Source: Flavobacteriaceae bacterium (GTDB taxonomy: Bacteria > Bacteroidota > Bacteroidia > Flavobacteriales > Flavobacteriaceae). From it: a DNA stretch of 64,000 nucleotides. The stretch lies in the NCBI GenBank assembly GCA_018402135.1, contig JAGYJF010000002.1, forward strand, positions 434,001 to 498,000, given 5' to 3'. The first letter of the stretch is position 1; each line of letters opens with the position of its first letter. Below the pieces are notes generated by a model. It saw only the letters and a program-made list of their open reading frames with translations, was not told where the DNA came from and ran no database searches. This document shows, one piece after another, positions 36,217 to 45,478 of this stretch. The translations under genes and the position numbers were made by a program.

Positions 36217-37785
36217 TTATGGTGCGGGATATAAGTAATTTGCCTCAAAACTCAATGGGATCCCAATCCACCAATAGATAATCAAGAATGCAGTCCACGC
36301 AATTAAAAATATAACCGAATAAGGTAACATCATCGATATCAAAGTTCCAATACCCATTCCCTTGACATAGCGCTGACTAAAAACCACTACCAGTGGGAAA
36401 TAAGGCAGCAATGGTGTAATAATATTGGATACAGAATCCCCTACGCGATAAGCCGCCTGTGTAAGGTCAGGTGATATGCCTAGCTGCATTAGCATTGGAA
36501 CAAAAATAGGCGCTATAAGTGCCCATTTTGCCGATGCAGAGCCCACCATTAAATTAACAAAGGCACTAAGTATTACAATTCCAATAATGGTGATTTGGCC
36601 CGGCAATTCCAGTGCCTGAAGGAAGTTTGCACCTTTGATAGCTATTAAAAGGCCAATATTTGAGCGCGTAAAAGCATCAATAAAAAGTGCACAGAAAAAA
36701 GCCATTACAATATAGTAACCCATACTTTCCATGGATTTTGTCATACTTTTAATTAAATCTCTAGAGGATTTATATCTGCCTGATACAAAACCAAAAACAA
36801 GACCAGGTATTAATAATAAGACAAATATCAGCGGAACAATTGCCTTCATTAAAGGTGCATGGAACGAAGTGAGTGATTGAATTTCTGAATCAACCATATC
36901 TGGTCCTCTTAGGGCAGAATCTGCTGGATATGCCCACAAAAACAAACCTACAATTCCCAGAACCATAGCTAAAAACCCAAACCAAAAGGCTTTGCTTTCC
37001 TTGGTTGTCACCTTTTCCATTTTAGGCATTTGATCTTCATCGCCATCAACTTTCACTTTTGAAAGTCTAGGTTCAATTATTTTATCTGTAATCCACCAGC
37101 CAACAAGCACAATCAATAAAGTTGATGCAGAAGTGAAATACCAGTTATTTAAAGGGTTTAGGTTAATTGCTGGATCAAGAATTCTTGCAGCCTCGAGTGT
37201 AAAACTCATGATTAGCGGATCAATAGCCGAAGGGATGAAGTTTGCCGAGAACCCTCCAGATACTCCGGCAAAAGCTGCTGCAATACCTGCTAAAGGGTGT
37301 CGCCCTGCGGCATAAAATATAACACCTCCTAGTGGGATAACAAGCACATAACCTGCATCTGCAGCTGTATGACTCACGATAGCTATTAATATAAGCATCG
37401 GAGTTAGTAATTGTTTTGGTGTAAAGTTTAAGAGTTTTTTCAAACCGGCATCTATCCAACCGGAATGCTCTGCAACTCCCACACCAAGCATGGCGACTAA
37501 AACAATTCCCAATGGAGCAAAAAGCACAAAGGTGTTGACCATGCTTGCCAGAAATCCGGCTAATTGGGTTCCTGTAAGTAAATTTTGCACATTCAAACTG
37601 TTTCCGGTCATCGGATGAATTTCCCCAAAATCAAACGGAGACAAAATCGCAGATAAAACCCAAACGAAGATTAATAAATAAAAAAATAAAATCGCAGGAT
37701 CGGGTAATTTATTACCCAACTTTTCAACTAAATCAAGCGCTCTGTTTACAAAGCCTTTTTTCTTGACTAATTCAGCTTGTTGCAT
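36217..37785 (-). CDS. abgT: AbgT-family transporter
   Basis: 522 residues with about 11-13 hydrophobic helices. GNKLPDPAILFFYLL at the N-terminus, VLVAMLGVGVAEHSGWI, HTAADAGYVLVIPLGGVIF, AFAGVSGGFSANFIPSAIDPL and GSASAKWALIAPIFVPML are conserved in the AbgT family. The E. coli member imports p-aminobenzoyl-glutamate, while others export sulfonamides, so substrate and direction are open. No neighbouring abgA/abgB hydrolases. Ends with a strong terminator. Confidence 0.9.
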   Translation of the reverse strand: MQQAELVKKKGFVNRALDLVEKLGNKLPDPAILFFYLLIFVWVLSAILSPFDFGEIHPMTGNSLNVQNLLTGTQLAGFLASMVNTFVLFAPLGIVLVAMLGVGVAEHSGWIDAGLKKLLNFTPKQLLTPMLILIAIVSHTAADAGYVLVIPLGGVIFYAAGRHPLAGIAAAFAGVSGGFSANFIPSAIDPLIMSFTLEAARILDPAINLNPLNNWYFTSASTLLIVLVGWWITDKIIEPRLSKVKVDGDEDQMPKMEKVTTKESKAFWFGFLAMVLGIVGLFLWAYPADSALRGPDMVDSEIQSLTSFHAPLMKAIVPLIFVLLLIPGLVFGFVSGRYKSSRDLIKSMTKSMESMGYYIVMAFFCALFIDAFTRSNIGLLIAIKGANFLQALELPGQITIIGIVILSAFVNLMVGSASAKWALIAPIFVPMLMQLGISPDLTQAAYRVGDSVSNIITPLLPYFPLVVVFSQRYVKGMGIGTLISMMLPYSVIFLIAWTAFLIIYWWIGIPLSFEANYLYPAP

Positions 37786-38162
37786 ATTATATAAGGTTTG
37801 TTAGTTTTAGAAAATGCTAATTTAGAAAAAGATGTTATATACCAAGCAGTTATTTAAACTTTTCAGAAACAAATGTTAAGCTTCTATTTTTTGTATAACC
37901 TAGTTTTCAGGAATTATTGATGCTTTTATTTAATAAAACCAACCAATGTTGTCTAATAAATATATTTTAGAATCAATAAAATTTAAAAGCTGCTTGATAA
38001 TGGGTTGTCCGCGAAATTTTTTATTTTTTTAAAGTGATTCTGTTCTGCAAAACTAAATTACCAATAAGCCCGAAACCCTATCTTGAAAATCTCGCGTTTA
38101 GAAAATTTTTATGGGAAACTCCTGCTTATTTAATATATTCGTGTCTAAGAAAAACCTTACGC
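37786..38162. other. Intergenic region, no gene found
   Basis: 377 AT-rich bases between divergent abgT and the 38163 gene. It holds a perfect AT palindrome (TTTTATT-T-AATAAAA, 37924-37938) and a near-consensus -7 box TATATTCG (38134-38141) 22 bases before the downstream ATG. A GTG-initiated in-frame extension (38034) is not convincing as protein. Nothing else recognised. Confidence 0.5.
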
Positions 38163-39632
38163 ATGAACAAATTTATATCGGTTATTATTTTCACACTGTT
38201 GTCGGCTTTTATCGTGCAATCTCAAAGTTTATCGGCAATTATTTTAGAAAAAGGCACTGGAAATCCTATACCCTATGCAGCGGTGAAAATTGACGATTAC
38301 AATGGAGTGATAAGCAATGAAGAAGGAATTTTCACAATCAATAATCCAAATGTAAAATCCATAATTATTTCATGTCTAGGATTTCAAGAGCTCGAAATAT
38401 CTATCGATGCCATTATAAAAGCCGATTATAAAATAGAATTAGAAACGTCAGTAAATCAATTAAATGAGATTTTAATCAGCAACAAACTGCCTAATATAGA
38501 TTCTATTATTTTTAATATTCGGAAAAACTTTAAACAAAACCATGATCTAGCCAATACTGAATTGGAATTGTTTTCCAGACGAACCTCTTATTTTGATTTT
38601 AAGAATTTTGAAATCGATGTTAAAAAAGCGCAAGCAATACCAAAAAAAGCGCTTTCAGAACTTAATGATGAAGTTAGCCGACTAACGTCAAATGTTATTA
38701 AAAGCAATTCCAAGTCTTTTAATGATTTTAGTGGTAATTTATTTATCGGCGATTCGTCAAAAACAAAATTAATTCCCAAACAATCTACTGAACTAGTAGA
38801 CGTGAAAAATGATTATTCGGTTGAAAAAGTTCAGGAGAGATCTCAAACCATTTTTTTAAAAGCTTTAGATACCAATTTAACATACAAAGTAAGAACAGGG
38901 ATTTTTAAGGTGGAAGATTCCCTATCTTTTAACGAAATTACCGTCAAGGATGAACCCTCAACACATTCTGTTAAGGAATTAAAGTCGAGATTAACGCCAC
39001 TATTGTCTAATATCCAAAATTTTGAAAACACCATTATTGGGGAAATTTTGGACACCAAGTTATACGATTTTTCAATACGTGATGTTACTTTCACTGATGG
39101 TTCTATGGCTTATGTGATTGATTTTAAACCAAGAAAAAGAAAAACTAAATTTGCTGGAACCTTAATTGTGATGTCTAATAATTATGCTATAAAACGACTA
39201 GATTATAGCTTTGCCGAGGGTAAGCGCGGGACTAAAGTAAACTTAAAACTGATAGCAGGTGTTAAATATGTAGAAGAAGGAGAATTGGGCAGCATTCATT
39301 TTGAAAAAGACATCGACAATAGGTATAAACCGTTTTACATTCAGCAAAACTCGGTGAATTATGTTTATGTAAGTAGACCCTTTACCTTTATAGAAAACAG
39401 TTCAAACAAAAATAAATTCGGATTTAGAATTTTAATTGAAGGCCGTATGGTAGATAAAAGTGAAATGTTGGTAACTGGTTCGAAAAGTATTACTCAAAAC
39501 GGCTTCGATAGTCTTGAAGAACCCAAAAACATAAGGTTTACCAAACTCAGTCAATACACACCTTCAATTTGGGAAAACCAGCAAGTTTTAGAACCGCTTG
39601 AGGACATGAAAACCTTTATTGTAAAAGAATAA
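38163..39632 (+). CDS. Secreted protein with carboxypeptidase-regulatory-like N-terminal domain
   Basis: About 489 residues from the ATG at 38163, which begins a good signal peptide (MNKFISVIIFTLLSAFIVQS). A CarboxypepD_reg-like beta-sandwich follows (LEKGTGNPIPYAAVKI, GVISNEEGIFTI, VKSIIISCLGFQE). The rest is a large beta-rich region (FTDGSMAYVIDFKP, IVMSNNYAIKRLDYSFAEG) like that of Bacteroidota outer-membrane proteins with a DUF5686-type domain, but lacking a full C-terminal barrel. Probably periplasmic-facing. It ends three bases before the convergent ferredoxin stop. Confidence 0.75.
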   Translation: MNKFISVIIFTLLSAFIVQSQSLSAIILEKGTGNPIPYAAVKIDDYNGVISNEEGIFTINNPNVKSIIISCLGFQELEISIDAIIKADYKIELETSVNQLNEILISNKLPNIDSIIFNIRKNFKQNHDLANTELELFSRRTSYFDFKNFEIDVKKAQAIPKKALSELNDEVSRLTSNVIKSNSKSFNDFSGNLFIGDSSKTKLIPKQSTELVDVKNDYSVEKVQERSQTIFLKALDTNLTYKVRTGIFKVEDSLSFNEITVKDEPSTHSVKELKSRLTPLLSNIQNFENTIIGEILDTKLYDFSIRDVTFTDGSMAYVIDFKPRKRKTKFAGTLIVMSNNYAIKRLDYSFAEGKRGTKVNLKLIAGVKYVEEGELGSIHFEKDIDNRYKPFYIQQNSVNYVYVSRPFTFIENSSNKNKFGFRILIEGRMVDKSEMLVTGSKSITQNGFDSLEEPKNIRFTKLSQYTPSIWENQQVLEPLEDMKTFIVKE

Positions 39633-39635
39633 TTG

Positions 39636-39992
<357 letters not shown>

Positions 39993-40050
39993 TTATTAAG
40001 TTTAAAATTTCTTTTTCAAGCATTAAAAAAAAACGGTTCATCCATTTTTT

Positions 40051-40058
40051 TAACTTTG
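40051..40058 (+). promoter_or_regulatory. Bacteroidota -7 box (TAACTTTG)
   Basis: TAACTTTG, a perfect TAnnTTTG match, 38 bases before the acyl-CoA reductase ATG at 40097. Probably drives that gene; no exact TTG at -33. Confidence 0.45.
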
Positions 40059-40096
40059 CAAAATTAACGCCTTGTTATAAGACAACCAAATACTAA

Positions 40097-41155
40097 ATGA
40101 ATTTACAACAAAGAATTAACGCCTTCTCAAAACTAGGTGCTTTTTTAGAGCAATTTTCGAATATTCAGGCGCAGCAACAAGCAACTATTACTCAAAATGA
40201 AAGCTTTTATGCAAGGTTTCAGAACACCCTAAAAAAAGCACAACAAAATAACGCCTGGTTTACTGATGAAAATATAGCTTTTGCTTTAAAAAACTGGTCA
40301 CAAGCACTCACATTATTTAATCTGGAAAAATGGGTTTCGGCCTATTCTATTTCAAATGTAAAACCAAAACAAGTAGCTATAATAATGGCAGGCAATATCC
40401 CATTGGTAGGGTTTCACGATTTTTTATCGGTTTTAATTACTGGTCACAAAGTCATTGTAAAACAATCATCTAACGACACATATTTGTTACCTATATTGGC
40501 CCAATACCTTGTTGCCATAGAACCTGACTTTGAAAACCATATTAACTTCACCACAGAAAAGCTACCAAATTTCGAAGCTGTAATTGCGACTGGCAGTAAT
40601 AATACGGCACGTTATTTTGAATATTATTTTAAAGGAAAACCCTCCATAATTAGAAAAAACAGAAACTCAGTCGCCATATTAACCGGAAATGAAAGTGATC
40701 AAGAGTTAATGCTTCTTTCCGAAGATATTTTTAGATATTTTGGACTTGGTTGTCGTAATGTATCAAAATTATTTGTTCCTCAAAATTATAATTTCGATGC
40801 CCTTTTTAATTCGGTATATAAATGGAAAGATATTATAAACCATCATAAATATGCCAATAATTACGATTATAATAAGGCCGTATATTTAATGAGCGAGTAC
40901 GACATTTTAGATAATGGTTTTTTTATGGTGAAGGAAGATACTTCTTATGCATCTCCCATTTCAACTGTCTTTTTTGAGTACTATCATAATATTCAAGATT
41001 TAAGATCTAAATTAGAAATGGACAGAGAACTCATACAATGCCAAGTTGCTCCGTCTAATTTAAAAATTGGAATCCCTTTTGGAAGCACTCAAAATCCACA
41101 ATTATGGGATTATGCCGATAATGTTGATACGGTTGATTTTTTGTTAACGATTTAA
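40097..41155 (+). CDS. Acyl-CoA reductase, LuxC-like
   Basis: 352 residues. VAIIMAGNIPLVGFHDFLSVLITGHKV and KNRNSVAILTGNESDQELML carry the aldehyde-dehydrogenase-like nucleotide-binding folds of LuxC, and IFRYFGLGCRNVSKLFVP contains the conserved GCRNVS with the likely catalytic Cys. LuxC reduces fatty acyl-CoA to aldehyde, yet no lux genes are present. In flavobacteria this gene commonly sits before serC; here it is 126 bases upstream. Role in this organism unknown. Confidence 0.85.
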   Translation: MNLQQRINAFSKLGAFLEQFSNIQAQQQATITQNESFYARFQNTLKKAQQNNAWFTDENIAFALKNWSQALTLFNLEKWVSAYSISNVKPKQVAIIMAGNIPLVGFHDFLSVLITGHKVIVKQSSNDTYLLPILAQYLVAIEPDFENHINFTTEKLPNFEAVIATGSNNTARYFEYYFKGKPSIIRKNRNSVAILTGNESDQELMLLSEDIFRYFGLGCRNVSKLFVPQNYNFDALFNSVYKWKDIINHHKYANNYDYNKAVYLMSEYDILDNGFFMVKEDTSYASPISTVFFEYYHNIQDLRSKLEMDRELIQCQVAPSNLKIGIPFGSTQNPQLWDYADNVDTVDFLLTI

Positions 41156-41281
41156 TCAAAAAATTATGGATTTTACAACAGATAATAAGCGATTAATTAG
41201 CACCTTTGTAAAGCTTATTTTTAAATTTTTTTAAAGCAAAATTTATATCCAATTGAATAGTAAAACTACAATATCAATCCT

Positions 41282-42343
41282 ATGAAAATACACAACTTTA
41301 GCGCGGGACCATGCATTTTACCGCAAGAAGTAATACAAAAAGCCGCTGAGGCCGTTATAGATTTTGACAATGGCCTTTCGCTTATTGAAATTTCCCACCG
41401 AAGCAAAGCATTTGTTGACGTAATGGAAGAGGCTAGAGCACTTTCCTTAGAACTTTTAGGCTTAGAAGGCAAAGGTTACAAAGCATTGTTTTTAGCTGGA
41501 GGTGCCAGTTTACAATTTGTAATGGTGGCCATGAATCTTCTAGAAAAACGTGCTGGCTATTTAAATACTGGAACTTGGAGTAAAAATGCGATTAAAGAAG
41601 CCAAAATATTTGATGATATTTATGAAGTCGCTTCGTCTGAAGCCGCTGGATATAATTATATACCAAAAGGCTATGATATCCCAACCGACTATGATTACTT
41701 CCATTGTACTTCAAACAATACCATTTTCGGGACGCAAATAAAATCATTCCCAAACTGTGAGATACCCATGGTTTGTGATATGAGTTCAGATATATTTTCA
41801 CGTGTTATTGATTTTTCAAAATTTGATATTATTTACGCAGGCGCTCAAAAAAATATGGGACCTGCGGGTACCACCCTTGTAATTGTCAAAGAAGATATTC
41901 TAGGAAAAGTATCGAGAAAAATTCCTGCAATGCTTGATTACAAACAACATATAAGCAAAGGCAGTATGTACAACACACCGCCTGTTTTTCCTGTATATAC
42001 TAGTATGCTTAACTTACGGTGGTTGAAAAAATTAGGAGGCATTGCAGCTATTGAAAAAGAAAATGACAAAAAAGCACAGTTGATGTATTCCGAAATTGAC
42101 CTCAATCCATTGTTCAATGGTTATGCTGTTAAGGAAGATCGTTCAAAAATGAACGCTACTTTCACTTTAGAAAACGAAAATTTAAAAGAAACTTTTGAAA
42201 CCATGCTAAAAGAAGCTGGTATTAATGGCTTAAACGGTCACCGCAGCGTTGGTGGCTATCGCGCCTCTATGTACAACGCCTTATCACTAGACAGCGTGAA
42301 AGCCTTAGTTGAAGTAATGAGTGAATTAGAACAAAAAGCATAA
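41282..42343 (+). CDS. serC: Phosphoserine aminotransferase
   Basis: 353 residues. FSAGPCILPQEVI at the N-terminus, LFLAGGASLQFVMVAMNLL (PLP phosphate site), HCTSNNTIFGTQI, VCDMSSDIFSR and IYAGAQKNMGPAG (Schiff-base Lys) define SerC. It converts 3-phosphohydroxypyruvate and glutamate to phosphoserine, and may serve in pyridoxine synthesis. serA follows after ten bases. Confidence 0.95.
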   Translation: MKIHNFSAGPCILPQEVIQKAAEAVIDFDNGLSLIEISHRSKAFVDVMEEARALSLELLGLEGKGYKALFLAGGASLQFVMVAMNLLEKRAGYLNTGTWSKNAIKEAKIFDDIYEVASSEAAGYNYIPKGYDIPTDYDYFHCTSNNTIFGTQIKSFPNCEIPMVCDMSSDIFSRVIDFSKFDIIYAGAQKNMGPAGTTLVIVKEDILGKVSRKIPAMLDYKQHISKGSMYNTPPVFPVYTSMLNLRWLKKLGGIAAIEKENDKKAQLMYSEIDLNPLFNGYAVKEDRSKMNATFTLENENLKETFETMLKEAGINGLNGHRSVGGYRASMYNALSLDSVKALVEVMSELEQKA

Positions 42344-42353
42344 TAAACTACAA

Positions 42354-43304
42354 ATGAAAGTATTAGCAAACGACGGAATTTCAAAAAGTGGCATAAAAGC
42401 CTTGGAAGCTGGTGGATTTGAAGTCATCACAACTACCGTAGCACAAGAGCAATTAATTAATTATATCAACCAAAACCAAGTCACGGTTTTATTGGTAAGA
42501 AGTGCTACCACAGTTCGAAAAGATTTAATTGACGCCTGTCCAAGTTTAAAAATTATAGGTCGTGGTGGTGTTGGTATGGACAACATTGATGTTGATTACG
42601 CAAAAGCCAAAGGCTTGCATGTCATAAACACGCCAGCCGCTTCATCGCAATCTGTAGCAGAATTGGTATTTGCTCATTTATTTAGCGGCGTACGTTTTCT
42701 GCACGATGCCAATAGAAGCATGCCATTAGATGGTGACAGCAAATTTGGTGCTTTAAAAAAGGCCTACGCAAAAGGTGTTGAATTACGAGGGAAAACCTTA
42801 GGAATCGTCGGTTTTGGTCGCATTGGTCAAGAGGTTGCTAAAATTGGTTTGGGTGTTGGAATGAAGGTTGTAGCAACCGATAATTTTATTGATAGCGCTA
42901 CCATTTCTGTTGATATATTTGATGGTCAATCTATTAAAGTTGAAATCAAAGCTATTGATTTTGATGAATTATTGGCCCAAAGTGATTTTATAACCGTACA
43001 CGTGCCGGCACAAAAAGACTATTTAATTGGTAAAGCCGAATTGGCTAAAATGAAAAATGGTGTAGCCATAATAAATGCAGCTCGTGGCGGGGTAATTGAT
43101 GAGGTAGCCTTAATCGATGCTCTAGAAGCAGGTACTGTTGCCTTTGCTGGTTTAGATACTTTTGAAAATGAACCAAAACCAGCCGTTAAGGTGTTGATGA
43201 ATCCATCAGTATCTTTAACACCTCATATTGGTGCAGCGACCAACGAAGCACAAGATAGAATTGGTACAGAGTTAGCTAGTCAAATTATTAGTATTTTAAA
43301 ATAA
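42354..43304 (+). CDS. serA: D-3-phosphoglycerate dehydrogenase
   Basis: 316 residues, the short type without ACT regulatory domain. [51 protein letters not shown] (NAD-binding GxGxxG), [16 protein letters not shown] (active-site Arg) and [16 protein letters not shown] (His) are present. With SerC it makes phosphoserine from 3-phosphoglycerate; no serB in the window. The absence of an ACT domain suggests no direct serine feedback. Confidence 0.94.
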   Translation: MKVLANDGISKSGIKALEAGGFEVITTTVAQEQLINYINQNQVTVLLVRSATTVRKDLIDACPSLKIIGRGGVGMDNIDVDYAKAKGLHVINTPAASSQSVAELVFAHLFSGVRFLHDANRSMPLDGDSKFGALKKAYAKGVELRGKTLGIVGFGRIGQEVAKIGLGVGMKVVATDNFIDSATISVDIFDGQSIKVEIKAIDFDELLAQSDFITVHVPAQKDYLIGKAELAKMKNGVAIINAARGGVIDEVALIDALEAGTVAFAGLDTFENEPKPAVKVLMNPSVSLTPHIGAATNEAQDRIGTELASQIISILK

Positions 43305-43389
43305 TTTCCTACAACTATTTAATTACTAAGTTAGAAGTGACATTTAAAAAGTTTTTTGTATTTTTCAAGTCAACTAAACCACTATACCA

Positions 43390-44028
43390 ATGTCAGGAAT
43401 TTTAGATTTATTAAATAGTGATATGGGTAAAACCATAATCAACGGTGTTGCCAACGAAACAGGACAATCCGAATCCAAAACACAAAGTGTACTTACCATG
43501 GCAATGCCTGTTCTTTTGGAAGCCATGAAACGTAATACCACAACTCCAGAAGGAGGTGCAGGTCTCCTGAATGCCCTAAGTACCAAACACGACGGAAGTA
43601 TATTAGACAATCTAGGCGATTTGTTTGCCGGTGGTGTAAATGAAAGTGTGAAACAAGATGGCTCTAAGATTCTCGGGCATATTCTTGGCAACAAAACACA
43701 GTCTGTTGAAAAAGTGATTGGTGCAAATGCAGGACTGGATGCTAGCTCAGTTGATAACATTTTAAAAGTAGCAGCACCCGTTTTATTAGGAATGCTCGGA
43801 AAACAAACCACGGAGAATAATGTCAATAATTCATCCGATTTAACGAGTTTAATCAGTGGGCTTTTATCCAATAATAGCCAGTCTCAAACACAAAGTTTTT
43901 TACATTCTATATTAGATGCAGATGGCGACGGCTCTATCATAGACGACGTAGCTGGAATGGTGCTTAATAAAAGTGGCAAAAAAAGCGGACTCGGTGGAAT
44001 GCTTGGTGGCTTGTTTGGTAAAAGATAA
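43390..44028 (+). CDS. DUF937-domain protein
   Basis: 212 residues. MSGILDLLNSDMGKTIINGVANETG and repeated helical segments ending in LLNAL.., ILGHILGN and LLGMLGKQT are the DUF937 repeat, a small alpha-helical domain found as tandem copies. The C-terminus is Gly/Leu-rich (GLGGMLGGLFGKR). An EF-hand-like DADGDGSIIDD near residue 175 could bind calcium. Function unknown. Followed by a strong terminator. Confidence 0.85.
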   Translation: MSGILDLLNSDMGKTIINGVANETGQSESKTQSVLTMAMPVLLEAMKRNTTTPEGGAGLLNALSTKHDGSILDNLGDLFAGGVNESVKQDGSKILGHILGNKTQSVEKVIGANAGLDASSVDNILKVAAPVLLGMLGKQTTENNVNNSSDLTSLISGLLSNNSQSQTQSFLHSILDADGDGSIIDDVAGMVLNKSGKKSGLGGMLGGLFGKR

Positions 44029-44056
44029 AAACAGATTTAGTTTTAAAATAATATAT

Positions 44057-44089
44057 GTCAGTTCTTAAAAATGAGCTGACTTTTTTTTT
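44057..44089 (+). terminator. Rho-independent terminator after the DUF937 gene
   Basis: GTCAGTTC (44057-44064) pairs with GAGCTGAC (44073-44080), eight base pairs with one G-U, an eight-base loop, then nine T residues. Confidence 0.88.
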
Positions 44090-44141
44090 AAATTCTTTTG
44101 AAAATTGCTAATTACTTGTTGGAACGTTATATCTTTAAAAG

Positions 44142-44555
44142 ATGCAAAATACTTTAAAATTATTCATTTTCATACTATTAGCTCTCGCTTTATCAATTAT
44201 CAGCTGCAAGCCGTCTAGAATTTCGGATGTCGGCATTGATAAAAATCAGAATGCATAAAAATTAACCGATACCGTTATAATGCAAAGTGACGATGGTGAC
44301 TACCAAATCATTATTATTGAACCAGGTTTTTACGGAGGGTTACATTCTATAGCAAGACCATCTGGTTATTATTCTCAAAATTTCTTAGAAAGTAGAAACC
44401 GTTTGTTTGTACAAGAATATAATTTAAGGGTACAACAACCACTGACATTCAATCCTAATCTTTACGAAATGCCTATAGAGTACCAAGCCAACATAAATTA
44501 TGGCTACGATTTGAATTACCAACTTTATAACTACTTCATATATTTTCCACTATAA
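44142..44555 (+). pseudogene. DUF6146-family lipoprotein gene interrupted by in-frame TAA
   Basis: An ATG at 44142 starts a lipoprotein signal (LFIFILLALALSIISCKPS, lipobox IISC) that reads to a TAA at 44256-44258 after 38 codons. The identical frame then continues as KLTDTVIMQSDDGDYQIIII and EPGFYGGLHSIARPSGYYSQ to 44555. The latter is the body of DUF6146 proteins, which in other flavobacteria, as I recall them, carry a lipoprotein signal in one continuous frame. So one TAA splits signal from mature domain. An isolated 91-residue product from 44280 would lack the export signal. Likely a nonsense mutation or sequencing error. Confidence 0.75.
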
Positions 44556-44594
44556 TATAAACAGCAATTAACTTCTTTTATTCCGAGAAATTAA

Positions 44595-44602
44595 TAATTT
44601 TG
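44595..44602 (+). promoter_or_regulatory. Bacteroidota -7 box (TAATTTTG)
   Basis: TAATTTTG matches TAnnTTTG and lies 16 bases before the ATG at 44618. Its position rules out the in-frame TTG at 44600 as the start of the downstream gene. Confidence 0.45.
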
Positions 44603-44617
44603 CAAATTCAATTGCAA

Positions 44618-45115
44618 ATGAAAAATTTTAAACTTTCTTGGGAAATCAATCATAACTGGCAATTAATATTTCCGTTTATTGGAATATTAATCGCTGGATA
44701 TAGCGCGATTAAAATAACGCGTGCCATTTTTGGTGATTTGAATATATTCTTGTTTTCATTTATTTCAATCTTAATAGTATTTTCAATTCTAAAAGTATCA
44801 GTTTTTGTAATCAATAAGCTTGAAAACAAATGGGTTGTGAATCAAAAATGGGAATTAATTCGAATATTTATTGTATTTGCCGTCACTGGAACGTCATCGA
44901 TGTTTGTTAGTCGTCCGATTATTGCGCTATTAGGAATTACTAAAGAAAACTTAAACCCACTACTATACTGGTTTTTATTTGTTACTATTGGGCTCATTTT
45001 TTATCAGATTTTATTAGTATTTTTCGGTTGGTTGTTTGGTCAATTTAAATTCTTTTGGAACTTTGAGAAGAAAATGCTGAAACACTTCGGTTTAAAACGA
45101 TTTTTGAGTGAGTAA
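44618..45115 (+). CDS. DUF6787-like membrane protein with internal duplication
   Basis: About 165 residues with four hydrophobic segments. The C-terminal half (NQKWELIRIFIVFAVTGTSS to VFFGWLFGQFKFFWNFEKKM) is the DUF6787 unit. The N-terminal half (INHNWQLIFPFIGILIAGYS) repeats the start of that unit, giving an internal duplication of a two-helix module. Function unknown. The 3' end overlaps the next gene by eight bases. Confidence 0.72.
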   Translation: MKNFKLSWEINHNWQLIFPFIGILIAGYSAIKITRAIFGDLNIFLFSFISILIVFSILKVSVFVINKLENKWVVNQKWELIRIFIVFAVTGTSSMFVSRPIIALLGITKENLNPLLYWFLFVTIGLIFYQILLVFFGWLFGQFKFFWNFEKKMLKHFGLKRFLSE

Positions 45116-45440
45116 ATTTAAACTAAATATAACTTTTAAAAGTTTGGCAATGCTTTTGGCTTTTGCCGTGCTTTCTCCTTATGTAGTTAAATTGTCCCAT
45201 TCATTTAGCCATCACACGCATGAGGTTTGTGACGGATTTTCCGATTCGCATTTTCACAGTCTGGATCTTGATTGCGAGTTTTATAAATTTAAAATTCAAA
45301 AAGACCAGATTTTTGATATCGTTGTTTATTCAGAATATGAATCGATAACTACTATTCATTTCCAAAGTATATTATATTTCTTTTCATACGAACATCAGCA
45401 CTTATCTTTCTCGCTAAGAGCGCCGCCGGCTTTGGTTTAG
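45108..45440 (+). CDS. Small His-rich secreted or membrane protein upstream of TonB receptor
   Basis: 110 residues from a GTG at 45108 (overlapping the previous stop). A hydrophobic N-terminus (LAMLLAFAVLSPYVVKL) acts as signal or anchor. HSFSHHTHEVC and SHFHSLDLDCEF contain seven His and two Cys, consistent with metal binding in the periplasm. The C-terminus ends RAPPALV, a tail seen in short Bacteroidota proteins preceding metal-related TonB receptors. The receptor gene starts 38 bases later. Function inferred from context. Confidence 0.65.
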   Translation: MSKFKLNITFKSLAMLLAFAVLSPYVVKLSHSFSHHTHEVCDGFSDSHFHSLDLDCEFYKFKIQKDQIFDIVVYSEYESITTIHFQSILYFFSYEHQHLSFSLRAPPALV

Positions 45441-45478
45441 TTTTTTGTTTAAAAATTAACAAAAGCAAATTTTACAAA

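Noticed and set aside
38034-38162. GTG-initiated N-terminal extension of the 38163 gene
   Set aside because: The ATG at 38163 begins a normal signal peptide; the extension would bury it.
43374-43871. Minus-strand open frame (165 codons)
   Set aside because: Antisense to the DUF937 gene, whose plus-strand translation is family-like and followed by a terminator.
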